Assembly: GCF_001557115.1 (NCBI RefSeq)
Contig: NZ_LSKQ01000203.1
Coordinates: 26,506-90,505 of the forward strand
DNA length: 64,000 nt
Direction: 5' to 3'
Source: Erythrobacter sp. CCH5-A1
Lineage (GTDB): Bacteria > Pseudomonadota > Alphaproteobacteria > Sphingomonadales > Sphingomonadaceae
Both the position numbers and the translations under genes were made by a program. This document shows positions 44,336-52,747 of this stretch, piece by piece (the first letter of the stretch is position 1; every line of letters starts with the position of its first letter). A model generated the notes under the pieces. That model did not search any database and had not been told where the DNA came from. It worked only from the letters and a program-made list of their open reading frames with translations.

Positions 44336-46126
44336 TCAATCCGGCGTATCGAGATGGGCCAGCAGGGGCATCCTGATGGTCTGGTGTTCGACAACCCTGG
44401 ACAGGCGCAGCACCGCCGGATCGATGTCCTTCCCGCCCATGTCGATCAAGGTCGCGATCGCGGCATTGGCGATGATCTTCGACCGCATGCCATCGTCGCC
44501 CGTCCAGGTGTAGGTCGCAGCGCTTTGCGCGGTGCGTTCGAGCGCCTCGATTGCGCGCGCACGGTTCGGCATCAGCGCCACCAGCCACAGGGCACCGCGC
44601 AGGAATTCCTCGTTCTCCACGCTGAGGCGCATCCATGTGGCGAGGGTAGCGTACGAGGCGCCCTTGTAAGCCGGCGCGAGCATGTGCAGCACGCCGGTCG
44701 TGGCGCTCCTGTTCTTGTAGGTGTGATCATCCAGCCGGATCAATTGGGCATGGAAATCGAAACAGATGTCCTGGGAGGCGCCGCTGGCAATCGCCATGGC
44801 CACGGCCCGGCCAAGCGCCCGAGTTTCCGACGCATGGCGCGCCGGCCAGTCGGGATGCGCGGTTTCGAGCCGATCGATCGCGGCAGAAAAGCGCTCGCCA
44901 TTGCAGACGTTGGTATAGGCCTCCCTTCCCAGCATTGGCGTATGGAACAGGGCCAGCCAGTCGTGCAGGCGTGTCTCGACCAATTCGATGCCGATCGGAT
45001 CGCACAGAGCGAGCGCTTCCTTCTGCCACGCCCTTGTGGCCTTGGTGGCGCGCCGCTGGGTGATCATGTGCTCGACCAGGGCGGTCCAGTCCGGATTTTC
45101 CAGATCCGCAAGAACCTCGAGCCCGGGAATCTGATCGCTTTGCCAGTTGTAGCGCGAGTGCGCCTGTGCTGCCGCGATGGTCGAGGGCAGGCGGCGATAG
45201 GCTTCGGGATCCGCCCACCCGTTACGTTTGCCATTGTGTTGCACCAGCGCCGCAACCGGCTGGTTGCTGGCCTTCCAGGCGTCGAAGCTCGGGCAAACGT
45301 CACCGCAGACCGGCCAGGCATTGGCGAAGGCTGCGGCGGTGCGGGACCAGTCGGGCTTTGACGATCCCTTGGTGGCCAGCCGGATTTCGTTGAGCGCGAG
45401 AGTGACCTCTGCCAGCAAGTCTGCCCAGAATTGCGCATTGGGCCGTGGCTTGTCGACGATGGCGAACGGATTTTCAGCACCTTCGCAGCGTTGCATCAGG
45501 AATTCGGTGGCACTGACTTCCACGCCGGCCAGCTTTTCCAGCCTTTCGGCGCGGGCGATCATCTTCTTGGTGTCCGCCTTGCGATACGATTTTTGCGCAC
45601 TGCGGATGGCGGCAGCCATTTGCGCCAATTCCTCGCAATCCTTACTTGAAAGGTATGCTCCCTGCCGGATCGTGCTGTCGATCAATCGTAGCAATGCCTT
45701 GAACTCAGATTCGAAATAATTCCTTTCCCTCAGGGACTTGTTGCCGGTCAGCAGGGCCAGCAGAGCGCCAAGGTGCTCTGGCCGAACCATGATTTCGGTC
45801 TGCCAGATCGCGTTCAAAGTATAATACGCGACCATTTCCTGCTGGGGCTTTTCGCGCATGTACCCATCATGGATGCCGGGCCGGAAGGCCAGATCGGCAA
45901 GCAAATCGCCGCGCTCCTCGGGCGAGAGAAAATCGAGGGCCTGGCGGCAACCGGAGGCCGGGTAAGGGGAGTTGCGCGCCAACAGCGTCGCTTGTTCGAG
46001 ATGGCGATCGAAGGGTGCGTTTCCACCGGTCGGCGCACCGCGATCGAACAAGCGCGAACCTGGCTGCGCATCGGGCTGCGCATTTCCCGAATCCTTGCGG
46101 CCGAAAACCTTTCGGCCAAACTTCAT
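44336..46126 (-). CDS. Hypothetical helical protein, convergent with the helicase operon
   Basis: I do not recognise this 596-residue protein. It has no signal peptide or membrane segment. After a basic, disordered-looking N-terminus (FGRKVFGRKDSG) it appears almost entirely helical: a long charged stretch around 140-215, Trp-rich middle segments, and a C-terminal part with the look of HEAT-like repeats (LRGALWLVALMPNRARAIEAL, IIANAAIATLIDMGG) resembling parts of DUF4132/WGR-type proteins. ATG at 46126 is used; TTG at 46141 and GTG at 46135 are alternatives. It converges on the A24-like gene with six bases between stops and lies between the helicase operon and tRNA-Ser. A role as partner or regulator of that operon is only contextual. 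Confidence 0.7.
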   Translation of the reverse strand: MKFGRKVFGRKDSGNAQPDAQPGSRLFDRGAPTGGNAPFDRHLEQATLLARNSPYPASGCRQALDFLSPEERGDLLADLAFRPGIHDGYMREKPQQEMVAYYTLNAIWQTEIMVRPEHLGALLALLTGNKSLRERNYFESEFKALLRLIDSTIRQGAYLSSKDCEELAQMAAAIRSAQKSYRKADTKKMIARAERLEKLAGVEVSATEFLMQRCEGAENPFAIVDKPRPNAQFWADLLAEVTLALNEIRLATKGSSKPDWSRTAAAFANAWPVCGDVCPSFDAWKASNQPVAALVQHNGKRNGWADPEAYRRLPSTIAAAQAHSRYNWQSDQIPGLEVLADLENPDWTALVEHMITQRRATKATRAWQKEALALCDPIGIELVETRLHDWLALFHTPMLGREAYTNVCNGERFSAAIDRLETAHPDWPARHASETRALGRAVAMAIASGASQDICFDFHAQLIRLDDHTYKNRSATTGVLHMLAPAYKGASYATLATWMRLSVENEEFLRGALWLVALMPNRARAIEALERTAQSAATYTWTGDDGMRSKIIANAAIATLIDMGGKDIDPAVLRLSRVVEHQTIRMPLLAHLDTPD

Positions 46127-46322
46127 GAAGCTCACGGCCAATCACCCAAAAACGCAGCAGACCAATGGCAGGGAGATCTATTCACCTATGGTTTACAAGC
46201 GATAAATACCTGAAAAGACTTCCCGACAGGTCTTGGCGAAATCCGCCATGACCGGCGCCAGCTTACCACCGCGCGCCGGGGCAAACCATCCGGCGACACC
46301 TCGGCAAGCAATCGGCAAGCCC

Positions 46323-46367
46323 GTGCCCGGGCACGAGCGGATCGGGGCGCCCGGTCCCGATCGGGAC
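46323..46367. repeat. Two perfect palindromes 3' of tRNA-Ser
   Basis: GTGCCCGGGCAC (46323-46334) and GTCCCGATCGGGAC (46354-46367) are each perfectly self-complementary. They lie 27-71 bases beyond the 3' end of the tRNA and before the hypothetical gene. They may be a tRNA terminator, a recombination or regulatory site, or both; no T-tract follows either one. Confidence 0.45.
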
Positions 46368-46393
46368 AAATATCTCGAATTTTCAGCGGCTTT

Positions 46394-46484
46394 TGGCGGA
46401 GCAGGAGGGATTCGAACCCTCGATACGGTTTTGCCGTATACACACTTTCCAGGCGTGCGCCTTCGACCACTCGGCCACTGCTCC
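46394..46484 (-). tRNA. tRNA-Ser (anticodon GGA)
   Basis: Class II tRNA of 91 bases including an encoded CCA. The acceptor arm pairs GGAGCAG (46484-46478) with CTGCTCC, the discriminator is G, and the T-arm has GGTTCGAATCC. The anticodon loop CTGGAAA gives anticodon GGA (46450-46448). The long variable arm ATACGG...CCGTAT is the serine hallmark. Its 3' end faces the 37.2-46.1 kb block, the usual orientation for an island integration site, but I found no copy of the tRNA 3' end at the far side. Confidence 0.96.
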
Positions 46485-46556
46485 GTCGTGTCCTTGGACG
46501 CTACCGCTTTGCGGCCTGTGCGCTTTCAAGGGCAGGAGCGCGCGCACTAGCGGTGA

Positions 46557-46572
46557 ATGGATTGCTTCGCAA
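46557..46572. repeat. 16-base direct repeat, copy 1 (upstream of cyclophilin gene)
   Basis: ATGGATTGCTTCGCAA is identical to bases 47728-47743 inside the palindromic element downstream of the cyclophilin gene, so the gene is bracketed by this repeat. It is probably a degenerate remnant of the same repetitive element. Confidence 0.6.
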
Positions 46573-46597
46573 GGCGCGTGATGGCACCACTTGCCGC

Positions 46598-47656
46598 ATG
46601 AGAACCCTGCTTCTGGCGGCTTCGGCTGCGCTCGCCCTGACCGTGCCGCTCGCTGCCGAGGAGGCCGCCAAGCCCGCCTACCCGGCCCCGTCCGAAATCG
46701 TCGCCGCCGCGCCCGCGAGCGACTGGGTGGCGATTGCGCCCGAAGACCTCTTGGTGATGACCCTCGCCCCCGACGCCGAGGGCCGCCCGCGCACCGTGGT
46801 GATCCAGCTGATGCCCGCCCCCTTCTCGCAAGGGTGGATCCACAACATCCGCCTCTTCGCCCGCGCCAAGTGGTACGACAATATCTCGGTCAACCGGGTG
46901 CAGGACAACTACGTCACCCAGTGGGGCGATCCCAATTACGACAATCCCGAAGCGACGGGGAAGCCCAAGCCCCTGCCCGAGGGACTGAAGGTGATGGGGG
47001 AGGCGGAGTATACGGCCGCGTCCTTCGTTCCTGCGGGGGCGGCGGATCGTGGCATAAGGCAAGGCGCGGCTACGGTCACGGGGCTGGTGACTGCCGGGGT
47101 CGATGTCGAAGCTCTCGCCGCCTTGCCGGAACCGGAGCAGAGCCAGAAGGCGCGCGCAGCGCTGGCTGACCGTTATTCGGCGTTCTCGGCCTTCACGCAG
47201 GGCTGGCCATTTGCTGGCGAGGACGAGAGGTTCTGGCCCACCCACTGCTACGGCATGGTCGGCGTCGGGCGGAATTATTCGCCCGACACCGGATCGGGCG
47301 CGGAGCTATATGCCGTGATCGGCCATGCGCCCCGGCACCTCGATCGCAATATCGCGCTGGTCGGCCGGGTAATCGAGGGGATGGAGCACCTCTCCTCGCT
47401 CCCGCGCGGAAAGGGCGATCTGGGGTTCTACACCGCCGAGGAAGCAGCCAAGCGCACCCCGATCCTGACCGTCAGGGTGGCGAGCGACCTGCCCTCTTCC
47501 GAGCAACCGAAGTTCGAATTTCTCTCAACCGACAGCGCAGCCTTCATCCGCTATGCCGAGGCCATCGCCAACCGCCGCGATCCGTTCTTCATCGTCCCCG
47601 CCGGCGGCGCGGACATCTGCAACATCAAGGTGCCAGTGCGGCGGGTCGCTTCTTAA
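46598..47656 (+). CDS. Exported cyclophilin-type peptidyl-prolyl cis-trans isomerase
   Basis: Protein of 352 residues with signal peptide MRTLLLAASAALALTVPLAA. The N-terminal half has the cyclophilin core: HNIRLFARAKWYDNISVNRVQDNYVTQWGDP corresponds to the usual FxRVIxxFMxQGGDP block, with Gln/Trp in place of standard active-site residues, and GMVGVGRNYSPDTGSGAELYAVIGHAPRHLDRNIALVGRVIEGME matches the rest. The family is split by an insertion of about 90 residues, as in many alphaproteobacterial periplasmic forms. Periplasmic protein folding is the expected role. The ATG at 46598 begins the signal peptide; the ribosome site is weak. It is flanked by copies of a short repeat. Confidence 0.85.
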   Translation: MRTLLLAASAALALTVPLAAEEAAKPAYPAPSEIVAAAPASDWVAIAPEDLLVMTLAPDAEGRPRTVVIQLMPAPFSQGWIHNIRLFARAKWYDNISVNRVQDNYVTQWGDPNYDNPEATGKPKPLPEGLKVMGEAEYTAASFVPAGAADRGIRQGAATVTGLVTAGVDVEALAALPEPEQSQKARAALADRYSAFSAFTQGWPFAGEDERFWPTHCYGMVGVGRNYSPDTGSGAELYAVIGHAPRHLDRNIALVGRVIEGMEHLSSLPRGKGDLGFYTAEEAAKRTPILTVRVASDLPSSEQPKFEFLSTDSAAFIRYAEAIANRRDPFFIVPAGGADICNIKVPVRRVAS

Positions 47657-47758
47657 TCGTCATTGCGAGCGGCGCAGCCGCGCGGCAATCTATGGACAGA
47701 CGTCGCCCATTGCGGAACCGTCGATCGATGGATTGCTTCGCAACGCTCGCAATGACGA
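47657..47758. repeat. Palindromic repetitive element with perfect 15-base terminal inverted repeats
   Basis: TCGTCATTGCGAGCG (47657-47671) is exactly inverted at 47744-47758. The interior continues to pair imperfectly (GGCAATCTATGG against CGATGGATTGC). The CGTCATTGCGAGCG end is a form seen in dispersed REP/MITE-like elements of several bacterial phyla. It begins at the base after the cyclophilin stop codon and could fold as a terminator-like hairpin in both directions. Confidence 0.8.
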
Positions 47759-47767
47759 AGGATGGCC

Positions 47768-48121
47768 CTACGCCTGCTCCATCAGTTCGATGCGGTTGCC
47801 GAAAGGGTCTTCGGTGAAGAAGCGCGTGTAGCCTTCCACCGGCTTGTCCTCGCGGACCGGAAAGCCCGCCGCTGCCAGCGCCTCGCGCAGAGCCGCAAGG
47901 TCGTCCACCAGCAGCGCGGGGTGCGCCTTTTTCGCGGGGCGGAAATCGGGGTCGACGCCGATGTGCAGGGCCGCGCCTCCGCCTATGAACCAGCAGCCGC
48001 TGGCCGAGAGGTTGGCTGGCACCTCCACCATTCCCAGCAATCCGGCGAAGAACGCCCGCGCCCGATCCTCGCCGCCCGCAGGTATTGCGAGTTGCACGTG
48101 ATCGAGCCCGACGACCGGCAC
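47768..48121 (-). CDS. VOC superfamily (glyoxalase/bleomycin-resistance-like) protein
   Basis: Protein of 117 residues with one VOC domain: two beta-alpha-beta-beta-beta modules, starting GLDHVQLAIPAGGEDRARAFF with the first metal-site His at residue 8, then ALHIGVDPDFRPAKKAHPALLVDDL and ending FFTEDPFGNRIELME with the usual late Glu. Such proteins cover lyases, dioxygenases and resistance proteins, and nothing here decides the substrate. The start ATG lies one base after the Rsh stop on the same strand, so it is probably translated from the end of the rsh transcript. The ribosome site would lie inside the rsh coding sequence. Confidence 0.87.
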   Translation of the reverse strand: MPVVGLDHVQLAIPAGGEDRARAFFAGLLGMVEVPANLSASGCWFIGGGAALHIGVDPDFRPAKKAHPALLVDDLAALREALAAAGFPVREDKPVEGYTRFFTEDPFGNRIELMEQA

Positions 48122-48122
48122 C

Positions 48123-50213
48123 CTACTGCCGTTCCGCCTGCGCCACCGCGTCGCTCGCGCGCAGGGCCGAGACGATGCGGTTGAGGTGGCTGACGTCCTC
48201 CACCTCGACCTCGACGTCGTAAGTGACGAAAGGATGGTCGATCTGCGCCTGCATCAGCGTGATGATGTTGGCCTTGTTCTGCGCGAAGATGCCCGCCATC
48301 TCGGCGAGCGTGCCGAGCCGGTCGTAGATCGTCACCGACAGCTGCCCGGTCGCGCCGACCGACTGCTTGCCCCAGGCAAGATCGATCCAGTCGCTGTCGA
48401 CCCCGCTTGCGAGTTCCAGGCAGTCGATCGCGTGGACCAGCACCGGCTCGCCCTTGCGGCGGATGCCGACGATGCGGTCGCCGGGGACGGGGTGGCAGCA
48501 CGGGGCGAGCTCGAAGGCGACCCCGGGGGTGAGGCCGGTGATCGAGATCGCGCGTTCGCGGCGCTCCCAATGCTCATCTTCCTCGATCCCCGCCGTGCAG
48601 CCGGGGACGAGCGCCTCCATCACTTCGCGGTCGGCGATCTTGGCCGCGCCGATGGCGTACATGAGGTCGTCGGGCTCCTCCATCCCGAGCCGTTCCACGG
48701 CCGCGCGGATCGCCTTCTTGCCGATCCGGGCGGGCACGCGCGCGGCGATCTCATCGAACAGCTTGGCGCCGATGGCGGCGACCTCATCACGCTCCTTCAT
48801 CCGCACTGCGCGGCGGATCGCGGCGCGCGCCTTGCCGGTGACGACGAAGGCGAGCCATGAAAGCTGCGGCGAAGCGTGGGGGTTCTTGATGATCTCGACC
48901 ACGTCGCCGTTCGCCAGCGGCGTGCGCAGCGGCATGTGCCGCCCGTTGATCTTCACCCCCGCGGTCTGCACCCCGAGCTTGGTGTGGACCGCGAAGGCGA
49001 AGTCGACCGCGGTCGCGCCCTTGGGCAGCTGGAACAGCGCGCCCTTGGGGGTGAAGGCGAAGATGCGATCCTGATAGATCGCCATGCGGGTGTGCTCGAG
49101 CAGTTCCTCGGCATCATGGCTGGCATCGACGATCTCGATCAGGTCGCGCAGCCAGCCCACCGCCCCGTCGGGCTTGTCGCCCTGCTTGTAGGCCCAGTGC
49201 GCGGCGAGGCCGAATTCGTTGGTGCGGTGCATCTCGCGGGTGCGGATCTGCACCTCCACCCGCATCGAATTCTCGTACATCAGCGAGGTGTGCAAGGAGC
49301 GGTAGCCGTTCGACTTGGGGGTCGAGATGTAGTCCTTGAACCGCCCCGGCAGGAACTGCCAGGTAGTGTGAAGAATGCCCAGCGCGCGGTAGCAGTCCTC
49401 CTCGCTTTCGGTGAGGACGCGGAAGGCCATGATGTCGGTGACCTGTTCGAAGCTGACGTGGCGTTCGGCCATCTTGTGCCAGATCGAATAGGGGTGCTTC
49501 TCGCGCCCCCAGACCTCGACCTTGAGCCCCGCCTCGGCGAGGCGCTGCTTGATCTTCAAGGCGATGTCGTCGACCTGCCCGCCGCCTTGCGAGCGCAGCT
49601 GTTCGAGCCGGCCCGTGATCGTGGCCCAGGCTTCCGGCTCCAATTCGCGGAAGGCCAGCGCCTGCATCTCGCGCATGTATTCGTACATCCCCACCCGCTC
49701 GGCGAGGGGGGCGTAGATGTCCATCGTCTCGCGGGCGATGCGCTTGCGCTTGTCGGGGTTCTTGATGAAGTGCAGCGTGCGCATGTTGTGGAGGCGATCG
49801 GCGAGCTTGACCAGCAGCACGCGGATGTCCTCGGACATAGCGAGCAGGAACTTGCGCAGGTTCTCGGCCGCGCGCTCGTTCTCGGGCATGGCCTCGATCT
49901 TGGAGAGCTTGGTGACGCCGTCCACCAGCCGCGCCACTTCCGCCCCGAAATGCGCCTCGATATCGTCGATCGTGGCGAGCGTGTCTTCCACGGTATCGTG
50001 GAGCAGCGCGGTGATGATCGTCGCCTGATCGAGCTTCAGGTCGGTCATCAGCCCCGCGACTTCGACGGGATGCGAGAAATAGGGGTCCCCGCTCGCGCGC
50101 TTCTGGCTGCCGTGCTTCTGCACGGTGTAGACATAGGCACGGTTGAGCATCGCCTCGTCGGCGTCAGGGTCGTAATCGAGGACCTTCTCGACGAGTTCGT
50201 ACTGGCGGAGCAT
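48123..50213 (-). CDS. rsh: Bifunctional (p)ppGpp synthetase/hydrolase (RelA/SpoT family, Rsh)
   Basis: Long RSH enzyme of 696 residues controlling the stringent response. The HD hydrolase domain is intact (His48 in YFSHPVEVAG, His72-Asp73 in LLHDTVEDT), and the synthetase domain has RFKDYISTPKSNGYRSLHT. A TGS domain follows (IFAFTPKGALFQLPKGATAVDFAF), then a conserved Cys-containing segment (FELAPCCHPVPGDRIVGI) and a C-terminal ACT domain. Alphaproteobacteria usually carry one such bifunctional enzyme. The start ATG at 50213 precedes the conserved LVEKVLDYDPDAD. Neighbours are hemF upstream on the same strand and the VOC gene one base downstream. Confidence 0.96.
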   Translation of the reverse strand: MLRQYELVEKVLDYDPDADEAMLNRAYVYTVQKHGSQKRASGDPYFSHPVEVAGLMTDLKLDQATIITALLHDTVEDTLATIDDIEAHFGAEVARLVDGVTKLSKIEAMPENERAAENLRKFLLAMSEDIRVLLVKLADRLHNMRTLHFIKNPDKRKRIARETMDIYAPLAERVGMYEYMREMQALAFRELEPEAWATITGRLEQLRSQGGGQVDDIALKIKQRLAEAGLKVEVWGREKHPYSIWHKMAERHVSFEQVTDIMAFRVLTESEEDCYRALGILHTTWQFLPGRFKDYISTPKSNGYRSLHTSLMYENSMRVEVQIRTREMHRTNEFGLAAHWAYKQGDKPDGAVGWLRDLIEIVDASHDAEELLEHTRMAIYQDRIFAFTPKGALFQLPKGATAVDFAFAVHTKLGVQTAGVKINGRHMPLRTPLANGDVVEIIKNPHASPQLSWLAFVVTGKARAAIRRAVRMKERDEVAAIGAKLFDEIAARVPARIGKKAIRAAVERLGMEEPDDLMYAIGAAKIADREVMEALVPGCTAGIEEDEHWERRERAISITGLTPGVAFELAPCCHPVPGDRIVGIRRKGEPVLVHAIDCLELASGVDSDWIDLAWGKQSVGATGQLSVTIYDRLGTLAEMAGIFAQNKANIITLMQAQIDHPFVTYDVEVEVEDVSHLNRIVSALRASDAVAQAERQ

Positions 50214-50277
50214 CGCTAGGGAATATGTGCGCGCGGGCGCGGTGCCGCAAGTGCGAAGAAACCCGCCGTCACAAAGG

Positions 50278-51135
50278 TCACGACCACGTCGCGCGCGGCG
50301 GGAGGCTCATCAGGATCGCGTCGATATTGCCGCCGGTCTTCAGGCCGAAGATCGTGCCGCGATCGTAGACGAGGTTGAACTCGGCATAGCGGCCTCGGTA
50401 TTCGAACATCTGCGCCTCGTCCTCGGGTGTGAACTCGCTGTGCATCCGCTTCCTCACGATCGCCGGGAAGACCTCGAGGAACTGCTTGCCGATGTCCTGG
50501 ATGAAGGCGAAATTCCGCTCCCACGTCGTATCGTCGGGGCATTCGAGGTGGTCGCAGAACAGCCCGCCCACGCCCCGGTGGACCTTGCGGTGGGGGATGT
50601 AGAAATACTCCTCCGCCCACTTCGAATAGCGCTCGTAATAGGTCTCGTTGTGCGGCTCGCAGGCGGCGCGCATGGCGGCGTGGAACTGCTCGGTGTCCTC
50701 GGCATAGGGGAGCGGCGGATTGAGGTCCGCGCCGCCGCCGAACCACGCCTTGGTGGTGGTGAGGAAGCGGGTGTTCATGTGCACCGCAGGCACGTGCGGG
50801 TTGGCCATGTGGGCGACGAGGCTGATGCCGGTCGCGACGAAGCCGGGGGCTTCCGCGCTCGCGCCGTTGATGCTGCCGGCGAATTCTTTCGCAAAACTGC
50901 CGCGCACGGTCGAGACGTTGACCCCGACCTTCTCGAACACCTTGCCCTTCATCAGCCCCTGCGTGCCGCCGCCGGGATCCGGGTTGCCCTCCTCCTCGCG
51001 CTGCCAGGGAGTGTACTGGAAGGCGGCGTCCGAGCCCGCCTCGCGCTCGATGCTCTCGAATTCGGCGCAGATGTCATCGCGCAGTGCTTCGAACCACACG
51101 CGCGCGCGTTCGGTGTAAGGTGTCCAGTCCGTCAT
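50278..51135 (-). CDS. hemF: Oxygen-dependent coproporphyrinogen III oxidase
   Basis: Protein of 285 residues catalysing oxidative decarboxylation of coproporphyrinogen III to protoporphyrinogen IX in heme and chlorophyll synthesis. HemF signatures are clear: GGGTQGLMKGKVFEKVGVNVS, HMNTRFLTTTKAWFGGGADLNP, and WAEEYFYIPHRKVHRGVGGLFCDHL, ending with EFNLVYDRGTIFGLKTGGNIDAILMSLPP. The ATG at 51135 with GGGGA upstream is preferred over 51165. It lies 64 bases upstream of rsh on the same strand and diverges from pdeM. The oxygen-dependent form indicates aerobic growth. Confidence 0.96.
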   Translation of the reverse strand: MTDWTPYTERARVWFEALRDDICAEFESIEREAGSDAAFQYTPWQREEEGNPDPGGGTQGLMKGKVFEKVGVNVSTVRGSFAKEFAGSINGASAEAPGFVATGISLVAHMANPHVPAVHMNTRFLTTTKAWFGGGADLNPPLPYAEDTEQFHAAMRAACEPHNETYYERYSKWAEEYFYIPHRKVHRGVGGLFCDHLECPDDTTWERNFAFIQDIGKQFLEVFPAIVRKRMHSEFTPEDEAQMFEYRGRYAEFNLVYDRGTIFGLKTGGNIDAILMSLPPRATWS

Positions 51136-51248
51136 ACATCCCCGTCCGTCATCTTCGCGCACCATAGGCGAAGGCGCGCGGGCCGCAACCCCGACTTTGC
51201 CGGGCCGCAGGTGTTGCCAAGCGCCGGAATTGGCGGCAGAGGGAGGGC

Positions 51249-51956
51249 ATGGTTCGCGCTATGTTCGCCCCCTTCCCGTTTGCCGGACACGAGCTTGCCC
51301 TCGGGCAAGGGCGCGCGCTCTACTGGCCGGCCGAGCGCGCATTGCTGGTTGCCGACCTGCACTTGGAAAAGGCGAGCTGGTTTGCCGCAAGGGGCCAGAT
51401 GCTCCCGCCCTATGACAGCCGCGACACGCTCGAGCGGCTGGCGGACGCGGTGAGGGTAACGGGCGCGCGGCGGGTCATCACGCTGGGCGACAATTTCCAC
51501 GATGATGCGGGTGCGCTTCGGCTCGATGCCCACTGCACCGGCATGCTCGAAGCGCTGACCCGCTCGCTCGATTGGGTGTGGATCACCGGCAACCATGACG
51601 AAGCTCTGCCGAAAGGCTTCGGCGGGACGATCCTGCCCGAGCTGGTGATCGGCGGCGTCACCTTGCGCCACGAGGCCCGTGCCGGAGAGACCGCGCCCGA
51701 GCTGTCGGGCCACTACCATCCCAAGCTGCGTGTCAACGTCCGCAACCGCCACATCGCCCGGCCTTGCGCGGTGCTGGGACGCGGCGTGATGGGGCCCGAG
51801 CGCATGATCCTCCCCGCCTTCGGCACCCTCACCGGAGGGCTCGATGCGGGCCATCCCGAAATCCTCGGCGCGCTACAACCGGCCGCCAAGATCGAGGCGC
51901 TGATGCCGGCAAGCGGCCGCATCGCGCGCTTTCCGCTGTGGCAGGCGGCGGCCTAA
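51249..51956 (+). CDS. pdeM: Ligase-associated DNA damage response metallophosphoesterase PdeM
   Basis: Calcineurin-like phosphoesterase of 235 residues. Metal-binding motifs appear in order: LVADLHLEKASWFAARG (D-x-H), LGDNFHDD (G-D-x-x-x-D), TGNHDEALP (G-N-H-D/E) and GHYHPK (G-H-x-H). The sequence matches PdeM, which in other genomes groups with an ATP-dependent DNA ligase, an exonuclease and a Lhr helicase; none of those is in this window, so the gene is solitary here. ATG at 51249 has GAGGGAGGG immediately upstream. Its stop overlaps that of the convergent MarR-type gene in CTAA. Confidence 0.92.
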   Translation: MVRAMFAPFPFAGHELALGQGRALYWPAERALLVADLHLEKASWFAARGQMLPPYDSRDTLERLADAVRVTGARRVITLGDNFHDDAGALRLDAHCTGMLEALTRSLDWVWITGNHDEALPKGFGGTILPELVIGGVTLRHEARAGETAPELSGHYHPKLRVNVRNRHIARPCAVLGRGVMGPERMILPAFGTLTGGLDAGHPEILGALQPAAKIEALMPASGRIARFPLWQAAA

Positions 51957-52459
51957 TCGCTCAGGCGTTCGAGAACAGATCCCACCTTGGTGACACCTTC
52001 GCGGGTCAGTGCGACAAAGGTAACGCGCCGGTCGCCCTCGGAGTGGCTTCGGGCCACGAGACCGCGGTTTTCGAGCCGGTCGATGATCCGCAGCGCGGTC
52101 GTCTCGGGACAGCCGGCGATGATTTGCAGGCTCTTGGTCGAAACCTTGGCTCCGCCCGCAAATTGCTTGAACAGTTCCAGAAGCATGTTCCAGGCCGGGA
52201 TGCCGAGCAGATCGGCGCCGATGACATCTTCGCGCAGCCTGGCGCGATGCTCTTCCTTGGTCGCCGAAAAGGCGAGCGATATGGCGTTGCGCTCGATCCT
52301 CGCGGATTGCGAGAACCAGGGAAAGTTCGAGCGGACCAGAGCGGGATTCCAATCCTGGTCGATCGAGTCCGCCAATCTGAGCAGAGTTGCGGATAAATCC
52401 CGCAAGGACGACGGCGACATGTTCGCTTCGAGCTGACCCAGGAGCTCATCGACGTTCAT
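51953..52459 (-). CDS. MarR-type winged-helix transcriptional regulator
   Basis: Protein of 168 residues. The C-terminal 85 residues form a winged helix: LLELFKQFAGGAKVSTKSLQ, recognition helix area CPETTALRIIDRLENRGLVARSHSEGDRRVTFVALTREG, closely following the MarR pattern including the Asp-Arg-Arg wing. The N-terminal half (LLGQLEANMSPSSLRDLSATL, then a Trp/Phe-rich part) is not recognised and may sense a ligand. The start is ATG at 52459 with GGGGGAAA upstream. The 285 bases upstream are shared with infC in divergent orientation. Targets are unknown; such two-part regulators are frequent in sphingomonads. Confidence 0.83.
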   Translation of the reverse strand: MNVDELLGQLEANMSPSSLRDLSATLLRLADSIDQDWNPALVRSNFPWFSQSARIERNAISLAFSATKEEHRARLREDVIGADLLGIPAWNMLLELFKQFAGGAKVSTKSLQIIAGCPETTALRIIDRLENRGLVARSHSEGDRRVTFVALTREGVTKVGSVLERLSD

Positions 52460-52731
52460 AGCACGCTTTCCCCCACAGGTTTCCGGATGAAGTTCAAAAA
52501 GCCTGTTTAGCAAACGGGTTATAACAGATGAGCGCCTCTTCGGAAGGCTAACCAATTCGCTTTAAAAGTGGTTTACGTTCAATCTGGAGTTTTCTCATTC
52601 TTGCTTCGGGCGAATCACGCGGCTGCTGCGGCATCGCCCCTTTTTCCGATGTCGCAGGCGAGGGGGGTGAAGACTCCATCTGGCGTTTGCCCGCGTTTCG
52701 CACTACATAGCCGCCAGCACGAAGTTACCAC

Positions 52732-52747
52732 AGGAGAACACCCCATA
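52732..52747 (+). promoter_or_regulatory. infC ribosome binding site and ATA start codon
   Basis: AGGAG at 52732-52736 lies eight bases before ATA (52745-52747). The next ATG in frame is far inside the conserved IF-3 N-domain (52807). IF-3 genes classically use AUU, AUA or AUC so that IF-3 represses its own translation. Confidence 0.7.
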
